Below, piece by piece: positions 1 to 5,862 of a stretch of DNA of 7,895 nt. The notes beneath the pieces are model-generated. The model ran no database searches. It worked only from the letters and a program-made list of their open reading frames with translations, and had not been told where the DNA came from. Every line of letters begins with the position of its first letter. Position 1 is the first letter of the stretch. A program made the position numbers and the translations under genes. This DNA comes from Verrucomicrobiota bacterium (GTDB lineage: Bacteria > Verrucomicrobiota > Verrucomicrobiia > Opitutales > UBA2995): the NCBI GenBank assembly GCA_027297085.1, contig JAPUIL010000719.1:1-7895 (forward strand), given 5' to 3'.

Positions 1-196
1 GAACCGCAATCATTGCGCCGATCATGATTATCCAGACAAAACAAAAACGCGCCACCTCCTCCGTCCAGATATACCTGGGGATGAGACCAGTGTAGCGGGA
101 CAGTATCTGTAGCGCTACGGGTAAGATAATGAGCGTCATCAAAAACGTTAAAACCCATTTCAATAATCGGTAGTAACCATCGATGGCGGATTTCAT
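1..196 (-). CDS. dctQ: TRAP transporter small permease subunit, DctQ family (partial, C-terminus off window)
   Basis: This is the N-terminal 65 codons of the small membrane subunit of a TRAP transporter, read from an ATG at 196 and cut by the window edge. DctQ has four membrane helices and joins the large DctM subunit to form the inner-membrane, sodium-coupled importer fed by the DctP binding protein. The translation opens with a short cytoplasmic stretch (MKSAIDGYYRLLKW). A hydrophobic helix follows at about residues 15-33, then the family block ILSRYTGL, and then WTEEVARFCFVWIIMIGA at about residues 47-64. The WTEE-ARF-F-W-GA pattern is the hallmark of DctQ. The start lies 28 bases after the stop of the DctP gene on the same strand, so the two are almost certainly co-transcribed. 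No clear Shine-Dalgarno sequence precedes the ATG, so translation may be coupled to dctP. dctM is expected next, outside the window. Confidence 0.88.
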   Translation of the reverse strand, partial: MKSAIDGYYRLLKWVLTFLMTLIILPVALQILSRYTGLIPRYIWTEEVARFCFVWIIMIGAMIAV

Positions 197-224
197 AGTA
201 GTCGGAATATGGATACGTGACTAG

Positions 225-1226
225 TTACTTGACGTTTCTAATGCTTTGGAGAACTTCTGTTGCACCAATTTCAGCCGCATAGGAATCGATTACCGGACCA
301 GCCAACTTAAGTAGTGTTTCTTTTTCGGTAAATGGGTGTGTCTTGAGTTTTCCGTCAGCTTCCATTTTCGCCAATATATCCGCATCTTGAGATGATTCCA
401 TCTGTCGGCCAAACGCTCCTGCTACATTACCTGCTTTAATGATCGCCGCTTGAAGGTCTTCGGGGAGTCGACGAAAGGATTTACCGCTAAAGCAGATAGG
501 TCTTACAGTTATGACATGTTGCGTGAGTGAGATCTCGGGGCCTACTTCGTAAAATTTCATCTGTTGAATACCAGCTGCTTCGTTTTCCGCAGCATCAATG
601 ACTCCAGTCTGGATAGCGTTGTAAACTTCGTTATAAGCGATAACTGTGGGAGAGGCCGAAATGGCCTGGAATATTTTTGTCTGGATCGGTGCCCCCATGA
701 CACGGATATTGAGGCCCTTTAATTCCGCCATGTTGGTTATAGGTTTGTTCACGATTAGATTGCGCGTTCCACCACCGCCATAACCGATAAGCATTACATC
801 AGCTCTTTCAAAAATTTCGTCGGAAATAGGCTGAAATATATCACTGTCCAGCACTTTGTTCCAATGGTCCAGGTCTCGAAATAGAAACGGCATGTCCATC
901 AAGGGTGCTGCTTTTGAAAATGTGGACATGTGGGAGGGTGATACGACGGCAAAGTCTACGGACAGGCCCTGACTCATGTATGCGAAGTAGTCTTTTTCGA
1001 GACCGAGTTCGCTATTCATGTAGAGCTGAAACTCGATCGGTTTCCCGTAATATTCTTTTACCAGCTCTTGAAATTTTTGAAGCGTGCGTGTGAAAGCGTG
1101 ATTTTCATCAAACTGAGAGGCTCCTCGTAGCGTGAGGGAGTCACTTTTGGAGCAACCGAAATAAAACAGGCCGATGAGGCCGGTGATGAGAACAATGAAG
1201 AAGGATCGGACTAATTTGCGTTTCAT
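225..1226 (-). CDS. dctP: TRAP transporter substrate-binding protein, DctP family
   Basis: This is a periplasmic or membrane-anchored binding protein of a TRAP importer, which captures a carboxylate-bearing solute and delivers it to DctQM. The chosen ATG at 1226 gives 333 residues, normal for the family. It is supported by GGGAG seven bases upstream and by an immediate signal sequence: MKRKLVR, then a hydrophobic core, then YFGC at residues 22-25. The last resembles a lipobox, so the protein may be a lipoprotein anchored at Cys25, although Phe at -2 is not canonical. A longer reading from a TTG at 1268 would put 14 polar residues before the signal and is unlikely. Family marks are the block AELKGLNIRVMG, whose Arg175 fits the conserved carboxylate-binding arginine, and the block YNEVYNAIQTGVIDAAENE. 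The substrate cannot be read from sequence. Known DctP ligands include dicarboxylates, keto acids, sialic acid and uronates. The sulfatase next door makes an acidic sugar plausible, by inference only. Confidence 0.93.
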   Translation of the reverse strand: MKRKLVRSFFIVLITGLIGLFYFGCSKSDSLTLRGASQFDENHAFTRTLQKFQELVKEYYGKPIEFQLYMNSELGLEKDYFAYMSQGLSVDFAVVSPSHMSTFSKAAPLMDMPFLFRDLDHWNKVLDSDIFQPISDEIFERADVMLIGYGGGGTRNLIVNKPITNMAELKGLNIRVMGAPIQTKIFQAISASPTVIAYNEVYNAIQTGVIDAAENEAAGIQQMKFYEVGPEISLTQHVITVRPICFSGKSFRRLPEDLQAAIIKAGNVAGAFGRQMESSQDADILAKMEADGKLKTHPFTEKETLLKLAGPVIDSYAAEIGATEVLQSIRNVK

Positions 1227-1233
1227 AGGGTAT

Positions 1234-1238
1234 CTCCC
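1234..1238 (-). promoter_or_regulatory. Shine-Dalgarno sequence deciding the dctP start
   Basis: On the minus strand GGGAG lies seven bases before the ATG at 1226. It is the clearest ribosome binding site in the window. It places the dctP start at the second candidate codon rather than at the upstream TTG (1268). Confidence 0.75.
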
Positions 1239-1350
1239 GAATGAATGAGAATCCCCGGCATTACTCAATAAAGAAAGCAGGGTATCCCTTCAACTTTCGG
1301 TCCATAATTGGATTGTGGCCGTTTCAGTGTCCGTTAATGATTGCTCGTCT

Positions 1351-2784
1351 ATGATACTCCGTTTACTTCTCGCCCTCTTATTTTCTTCAACCTTCCTCTT
1401 TGCTCAGGATCGTTTGCCCAACATCGTCTACATCATGTCCGACGAAATCTCTTACTTCGAGTTGGGGCATACCGGTAATCCTTACATCAAGACTCCGAAC
1501 ATCGACAAGATGGCGCAGAACGGGTTACGGTTTACCAACGCCTTGGCGGCTTCTCCGGTGTGCGGACCGCTTCGTGGTTGCATGCTGACGGGTAAACACG
1601 CCGGGCATGCCTCGGTCCGGGAAAACGACGGTGGCACTCCCATTCGGGCGGAAGAGGAAACGATTGCCTCGGTGCTCAAACAGAAGAATTACGCCACGGG
1701 TGGCTTCGGTAAATGGGGAGCTGGTGGCCGCGGTTCAACCGGTGTTCCCGAGAAGCATGGCTTCGATGTATTTTTCGGCATTTACGATCAAGTCCATGCC
1801 CATACGTTTTATCCGCCTTATATTATTCGAAACAGTGAAGAAGTCCCACTCAAAGGCAACGTCGGTGGGCGTCATGGCGAGACCTACTCGCATTACCCGA
1901 TCGTGGAAGAAGGTCTTCAGTTTATTCGCGACAACAAAGACCGGCCGTTCTTCGCCTATTTCCCCTTAACGCCTCCCCATGGGATGTATGACATTCCGTC
2001 GGATGATCCAGCGTGGGATCAAGACAAGGGGGAAGGCTGGATTGAAGATCCATCGATTGATCAGGATGTGAAAAACTACGCCGCCATGTGCACCATGGTG
2101 GATAATAATCTTGGGAGTATACTCGCTCTACTCGATGAGCTTGGACTCTCAGAAAACACCATTGTTTTCTTCACCGGTGATAACGGAGGGCAGGCACGTT
2201 TTGATAGCGACGCGCATCCCCATGGATTTTTCAAACCGAATGTAAATCCACAAACGGGCGTTGTCTTTCGTGGTGGTAAAGGTAATCTTTACGAAGGTGG
2301 ATTAAAGATCCCGTATCTAGTGCAATGGCCTGGCAAGATCGAAGCGGGAAGGGTGAGTGACTTTGTGTTTACCCAATACGATGTGATGGCGACCTTGGCG
2401 GATCTTACTGGAACTATCGTTCCCAAGAACACCGACGGAAGTTCTTTTTTGCCAGAGATTTTCGAAGAGTCCTATCGCCGATACAGCCATGACATGTTCT
2501 ACTGGGAGTACCGCGGGCAGACAGCCGTCCGTTTTGCCAATTGGAAAGCGGTTCAGCCCAAGGCATCAGTCAATTGGGAGTTGTATAATCTGGATTCGGA
2601 TATTTCAGAATCCATCGACCTTTCAAAACGCCACGCTGACGTGCTTGAAAAAATGAAGGCATTTGCCGTTGCTTCTCATGAACCTGTGAGGCCTGGAACC
2701 TTTCATGATCCCGAGCGAAAACTTCACGAACGGGATCGTTGGGCCAAGTGGGGGACTTCGGGTGAGGATCCCAGAAAGAAATAA
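1351..2784 (+). CDS. Secreted S1-type sulfatase (arylsulfatase A-like)
   Basis: This is a formylglycine-dependent sulfatase that hydrolyses sulfate esters, most likely on a glycan outside the cytoplasm. From the ATG at 1351 it has 477 residues with a signal peptide (MILRLLLALLF, probable cleavage after FLFA at residue 18). A GTG at 1315 would add 12 polar residues before the signal and is less likely. Neither start has a strong ribosome binding site. Visible sites include PNIVYIMSDE at residues 23-32 (metal-binding start of the fold) and C71-G-P-L-R75 followed by GCMLTG, where Cys71 would become formylglycine. Others are K121 in GFGKWG, H149 and H151 in VHAHTFYPPY, H210 in TPPHG, D277-N278 in FTGDNGG, and K310 in RGGKGNLYEGG. 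Two oddities are Leu instead of Ser/Thr/Ala in CxPxR, and Glu32 where most family members have a second metal-binding Asp. The reading frame is intact. The TGKHAGHASVREN region resembles the TG-H-GHA-R-N type common in Planctomycetes and Verrucomicrobia. The substrate is unknown. Confidence 0.93.
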   Translation: MILRLLLALLFSSTFLFAQDRLPNIVYIMSDEISYFELGHTGNPYIKTPNIDKMAQNGLRFTNALAASPVCGPLRGCMLTGKHAGHASVRENDGGTPIRAEEETIASVLKQKNYATGGFGKWGAGGRGSTGVPEKHGFDVFFGIYDQVHAHTFYPPYIIRNSEEVPLKGNVGGRHGETYSHYPIVEEGLQFIRDNKDRPFFAYFPLTPPHGMYDIPSDDPAWDQDKGEGWIEDPSIDQDVKNYAAMCTMVDNNLGSILALLDELGLSENTIVFFTGDNGGQARFDSDAHPHGFFKPNVNPQTGVVFRGGKGNLYEGGLKIPYLVQWPGKIEAGRVSDFVFTQYDVMATLADLTGTIVPKNTDGSSFLPEIFEESYRRYSHDMFYWEYRGQTAVRFANWKAVQPKASVNWELYNLDSDISESIDLSKRHADVLEKMKAFAVASHEPVRPGTFHDPERKLHERDRWAKWGTSGEDPRKK

Positions 2785-2792
2785 CCGTAACA

Positions 2793-3674
2793 TTACTTGG
2801 AGATGGCTCTTTTTACATCCTCGTGGCTTATGACTTCGATTTCGCCTATTTCAACCCGGGATGAGTCAGAAACTCGTTTTTGGACCAAATCCTTGAAATT
2901 TTTTCCGAAGTAGTCACCTGCTACGGTATTCAGGGCTGTTACCGCATCTCCAAAGGATTGGCCAATAGAGCGGATACTGTAACGAGTGACCCATAGCGGA
3001 TCGACCTCACCTGCCTGTAATTTTGGGAAATCGTAGGCTACCAGTACGATATAGTATCTTTCTTCGAGTAACAGGTGTTGCAGGAGGCGCTCCTCTCTCA
3101 TCGTAATATCAGCGTCGAGATTGTAGACCTCTTCCATTCCAAGCATTAAGGCTTTTTTAAAGCCCGTCATGCGATTGCCCGCTGCGAATGTTTCGCTGGC
3201 CGCCATGTTGAAGCCAAAATCAGCAGTCGCGTTCATTTCTGCTTGAGACATGATGCCGTCAGCGCCTGCATTGGCTACGGTGTTGTTGAAGCCTTGGTCC
3301 TCCATCGATGTGTAGCCCAGTAGTTCTTCCATGTCCTCTGGAGCGTCAGTTCTTCCGTAGTGGACCACTATGAGCAAATCGCTATCACCAGGCTCTCTTA
3401 GGGGATAATATCCCTGCTTTCTAAGTTGAAGCGCAATATCGTAGACAATTTCTTCAAAGGTAATCCTATCCAAAGTGGGATCAGCCGTAGTGCCCTCATG
3501 GAAGCGTCCCTTCAAAACTTGGTAGGTTTGAATCTTTTTGGATTCATCGAGAGCGCGTGCCTTCAAGTATTCCTCGGATGCGCGTGCTTTTACAGCGACA
3601 CGGTTTTCAGCTTGCAGGTTGCTACAAGCCAAAATGGATAAAACTACGAGGAGGAGTTTTTTCACGTTGTCCAT
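2793..3674 (-). CDS. Secreted protein of unknown function, paralogue A of a tandem triplet
   Basis: I do not recognise a named family. The protein has 293 residues and starts at an ATG (3674) without a clear Shine-Dalgarno sequence, 44 bases after the stop of paralogue B, so it is probably the last gene of that transcript. A hydrophobic N-terminus ends in LQA at residues 20-22, a good signal peptidase I site in the same place as in the two sister proteins. The ILAC at 14-17 is only a poor lipobox. Shared blocks are RALDxxKKIQTYQ (about 40-52), F-E-IVYDIA-LRKQGYYP (73-91), DLLIVVHYG (99-107), GYTSMED (120-126), LGMEE (178-182), ERYYIVLVAYDF (205-216), LWVTRYSIRSIGQS (227-240) and VAGDYFGKN (251-259), ending in SRVEIGEIEVI. 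The order 'helix, LxKxGY, strand DLLIVVHxG' recalls the DUF4136 lipoprotein family, but this is a weak, by-eye similarity. It converges with the sulfatase, with eight bases between stops. Confidence 0.82.
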   Translation of the reverse strand: MDNVKKLLLVVLSILACSNLQAENRVAVKARASEEYLKARALDESKKIQTYQVLKGRFHEGTTADPTLDRITFEEIVYDIALQLRKQGYYPLREPGDSDLLIVVHYGRTDAPEDMEELLGYTSMEDQGFNNTVANAGADGIMSQAEMNATADFGFNMAASETFAAGNRMTGFKKALMLGMEEVYNLDADITMREERLLQHLLLEERYYIVLVAYDFPKLQAGEVDPLWVTRYSIRSIGQSFGDAVTALNTVAGDYFGKNFKDLVQKRVSDSSRVEIGEIEVISHEDVKRAISK

Positions 3675-3718
3675 TTTAGGATGAAGGGTCTATCAGAGCA
3701 AATCTATTGTTGCGGAGA

Positions 3719-4591
3719 TCAGTTTTCTGCAGGCTCCTCACCGATCACCTCGATCTCGCCTATTTGCACGCTAGACTTATCGTCGAGACGTCTTTGAGTG
3801 AGACCGCCAATATTTTTCCCAAAAAAATCACCCGCTACGATATTCATTTCCGTAATGGCTTGTTCATAGGATTGTCCAACTGCCCGGATGCTGTATCTGG
3901 TAGTCCAAAGGAGGTCTAATTCTCCTTTTTGCAGTTTCTGGAAATCGTAAGCCATGAGGGCGACGAAATACCTTTCTTGCTGAAGTAGAGTTTTCAACAA
4001 AAGTTCCTCGCGTGGAGTAGATCTTGAACTGAAAGCTTCCTCCATGCCGAGAAGCCGGGCTTTGTAGTACATGGACCGATCACTTCCATCGCTCGAGTTT
4101 TGCGAGGCAGCCGTATTGAACCCAAAATCGGCAGTGGCATTCATTTCTGCCTGGGTCATGATTCCATCCGCACCAGCATTGGCCACGGTGTCATTGAAGC
4201 CGTAGTCCTCCATCGACGTGTAGCCCAGCATATCCTCCATGTCAGCTTCCTCAATCGTTCTTCCCCAATGAACTACGATTAGCAGGTCGCTTTTGCCTAG
4301 CTCCGGAACTGGGTAGTAATTCTGTTTTTGCAGATTGACTGCGATGTCGTAGACCAGGTCTTCAAATTTGATTTCAACCATGCCGGCATCTACGGTGGTT
4401 CCCGGGTGGTAACGGCCTTTCATAAATTGATAGGTTTGCACCTTTTTCGATTTATCCAAGGCTCTGGATTTGGTGTATACATCCGAGGCAATAGCCTTGA
4501 TGGCTATTCTGTTGACCGCATTGAGTCCTGTGCAAAATAGAATTGTCGCTATAATGAGAGCTATTTGCTTTCGATTGAAGGGGCAGAACAT
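3719..4591 (-). CDS. Secreted protein of unknown function, paralogue B of a tandem triplet
   Basis: This is the middle copy of the triplet, 290 residues, with no recognised family. A signal peptide with core IALIIATILFC ends in LNA at residues 23-25, so the mature protein starts VNRIAIKA, matching ENRVAVKA in copy A and ANRIVIKA in copy C. It shares all the blocks of the family: TYQFMKGRYHPG, SDLLIVVHWGRT (101-112), GYTSMED (123-129), LLGMEE, YFVALMAYDF, LWTTRYSIRAVGQS (228-241), IVAGDFFGKN and QIGEIEVIGEE. It is closest to copy A. The segment NDTVANAGADGIMTQAEMNA (133-152) is almost the same in A but is replaced in C, so A and B look like the more recent duplication. The ATG at 4591 has no visible Shine-Dalgarno sequence. 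It is separated from copy C by 199 bases, which may hold its own promoter. Confidence 0.82.
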   Translation of the reverse strand: MFCPFNRKQIALIIATILFCTGLNAVNRIAIKAIASDVYTKSRALDKSKKVQTYQFMKGRYHPGTTVDAGMVEIKFEDLVYDIAVNLQKQNYYPVPELGKSDLLIVVHWGRTIEEADMEDMLGYTSMEDYGFNDTVANAGADGIMTQAEMNATADFGFNTAASQNSSDGSDRSMYYKARLLGMEEAFSSRSTPREELLLKTLLQQERYFVALMAYDFQKLQKGELDLLWTTRYSIRAVGQSYEQAITEMNIVAGDFFGKNIGGLTQRRLDDKSSVQIGEIEVIGEEPAEN

Positions 4592-4790
4592 TTATATCTG
4601 TGGGTAAGAGGATTTTCCTATAGCCTATCTATGGGAGCACTGGTCCTATAGAATATCAAGGTGAGTGTCTAATTTCTTCTGAAAATTTTATAAGTTTCCG
4701 ATAGCTTTCGAATGTTGCTCGCTGAATCCGGCGGACTAAATGTGAACTTAACCTGGTAGGTTTTTCCTGACCTGAATATTAAAAAAATGT
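4592..4790 (-). other. Intergenic region between paralogues C and B
   Basis: No coding region is seen in these 199 bases. After the copy C stop comes a T7 run (minus strand) without a GC-rich stem before it, so no convincing intrinsic terminator. A short inverted repeat, AACCT-GGT-AGGTT, lies at 4750-4762. TAAAAT (minus strand, 4685-4690) is a possible -10 box for copy B with only a poor -35 (TTCGAA). The octamer TCCTATAG occurs twice, at 4616-4623 and 4644-4651, 28 bases apart and close to the start of copy B. Confidence 0.4.
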
Positions 4791-5672
4791 TCAGTTGGTT
4801 TTTGTATTTTCTTCTTTTTCTTCGCCGATCACTTCGATGTCTCCAATTTCTACACGAGATCTATCGGTCACACGTTTTTTGTTCAGACCCTTGAGGTTTT
4901 TACCAAAGAAATCTCCGGCGACGAGATTCATGTCCTGGATCGCCTGAGTGAATGACTGGCCGACCGCGCGTATACTGTAACGCGTGGACCAAAGCAGTTT
5001 GAGTTCACCCTGCTTAAGCAGTGGGAAATCATAGGCCATCAGAATAACAAAGTAACGTTCCTCAACCAGCATGCTTTTCAACTCGTATTCATCACTTGGA
5101 GACACGTTCCTGCTGTAAGCTTCTTCCATTCCAAGTAATTGAGCCTTGAAATAATCGGATTGTTCATTGGATCTGCTAATTGCGTCCGCTGAGTTCATGC
5201 TAAAGGCGAAATTGCTTATCGCATTGATAGTTGAAGGATCTAGGGCGGTCCCACCACCGCCTGCTCCGGACACTGCGTCGGTGTATCCCATGTCTTCCAA
5301 GGAGGTGTAGCCCATCAATTCCTCGTAGGTTTCTTCATAATCCGTCACTCCGTAATGCACTACAATAAGCAGGTCACCATTACCCGGTATCGGATGTGGA
5401 TAAAATTCCTGCTGCCGCAAGTGAGTCGCCATATCTTCCACAATGTCCCTAAAAGTGATTTCCTTCATGCCGGGGTCATTGTTATTTCCTTTGAAGTAAC
5501 GGCCTTCAATAAACTGGTAGGTTTGGATTTTTTTATTTTCATCCAAAGCACGCGCCCTGGTGAACTCATCCGAAGCTTCTGCCTTTATAACGATACGGTT
5601 GGCGGCGGTTAACCCAGAACTTAAAAGGGTCAGGGTGGCGGCTATCGCCAGGGATGCTTTAAAATGTTTCAT
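4791..5672 (-). CDS. Secreted protein of unknown function, paralogue C (first gene of the tandem triplet)
   Basis: This is the promoter-proximal copy, 293 residues like copy A, with no recognised family. The signal peptide (MKHFKASLAIAATLTLL) ends in LTA at 21-23, so the mature start ANRIVIKA aligns with the other copies. Shared blocks are RARALDENKKIQTYQF (39-54), GDLLIVVHYGVTD (99-111), GYTSLED (121-127), LLGMEEAYSR, ERYFVILMAYDF (205-216), LLWSTRYSIRAVGQSF (227-241), MNLVAGDFFGKN and SRVEIGDIEVIGEE. By eye about half of its residues match copy A without gaps after the signal. It differs most at 132-165, where the ANAGADGIM segment of A and B is replaced by a glycine-rich GAGGGGTALD stretch. 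The C-terminus is lysine/glutamate-rich. The short 5' leader lacks a Shine-Dalgarno sequence, and the likely promoter lies just upstream with a palindrome over its -35. A distant DUF4136-like fold is possible but unproven. Confidence 0.83.
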   Translation of the reverse strand: MKHFKASLAIAATLTLLSSGLTAANRIVIKAEASDEFTRARALDENKKIQTYQFIEGRYFKGNNNDPGMKEITFRDIVEDMATHLRQQEFYPHPIPGNGDLLIVVHYGVTDYEETYEELMGYTSLEDMGYTDAVSGAGGGGTALDPSTINAISNFAFSMNSADAISRSNEQSDYFKAQLLGMEEAYSRNVSPSDEYELKSMLVEERYFVILMAYDFPLLKQGELKLLWSTRYSIRAVGQSFTQAIQDMNLVAGDFFGKNLKGLNKKRVTDRSRVEIGDIEVIGEEKEENTKTN

Positions 5673-5687
5673 GAGGTGTGATTTTAA

Positions 5688-5715
5688 ATAATATCTGGGA
5701 TTTCAGGTTGTTCAA
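5688..5715 (-). promoter_or_regulatory. Candidate sigma-70-type promoter for the paralogue cluster
   Basis: On the minus strand TTGAAC (5710-5715) is followed after 16 bases by TATTAT (5688-5693), matching four and five of six consensus positions. Transcription would start near 5681, leaving a leader of about nine bases before the ATG at 5672. This is consistent with the missing ribosome binding site. The match is by eye. Confidence 0.5.
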
Positions 5716-5718
5716 CCT
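5705..5718. promoter_or_regulatory. Palindrome overlapping the -35 box of paralogue C (possible operator)
   Basis: AGGTTG-TT-CAACCT is a perfect 6-base inverted repeat with a 2-base centre. It covers the whole candidate -35 hexamer of paralogue C and lies about 100 bases upstream of the divergent DUF1552 promoter. A dimeric repressor binding here would block the paralogue promoter. The regulator is not in the window. Confidence 0.4.
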
Positions 5719-5812
5719 TTGATTGAGGGGTCTTAAAAGTAACGTCTATATTTGAATTTTGGTTACCGTAAAAAATGAGAAGATTTTCGGCTGATGTTGA
5801 CGTATTTTCCAT

Positions 5813-5841
5813 TTGAGGCTAAGATCGAGAAAATTTATAAT
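5813..5841 (+). promoter_or_regulatory. Candidate sigma-70-type promoter of the DUF1552-cytochrome operon
   Basis: TTGAGG (5813-5818) and TATAAT (5836-5841) are separated by exactly 17 bases. The -10 is a perfect consensus and the -35 matches four of six positions. Transcription would begin near 5848, giving a leader of about 15 bases before the ATG at 5863, with no Shine-Dalgarno sequence. This is the best promoter in the window. Confidence 0.65.
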
Positions 5842-5862
5842 ATCAGTTACTCCTAAAATACC

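Noticed and set aside
1227..1268. Upstream TTG start for dctP adding 14 residues
   Set aside because: The ATG at 1226 has a good GGGAG ribosome site and directly begins a signal sequence. The extension is polar and would bury the signal.
1303..1308. CATAAT as a -10 box for the sulfatase
   Set aside because: No acceptable -35 hexamer lies 16-18 bases upstream, so the promoter of the sulfatase is left unassigned.
1315..1350. GTG start for the sulfatase
   Set aside because: The added 12 residues are polar and precede a complete signal peptide beginning at the ATG at 1351. A true start at 1315 cannot be fully excluded because neither has a strong ribosome site.
1607..1969. Open frame of 120 codons on the plus strand
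   Set aside because: It is an out-of-frame reading inside the sulfatase gene, rich in Arg/Pro/Ser as shadow frames usually are.
3618..3630. Lipobox ILAC in paralogue A
   Set aside because: Leu at -2 is not canonical, and the other two paralogues lack a lipobox while all three share the signal peptidase I position five residues later.
4750..4762. AACCT-GGT-AGGTT hairpin as a terminator after paralogue C
   Set aside because: The stem is only five pairs and is not followed by a T-run. The T7 run nearer the stop has no GC-rich stem in front.
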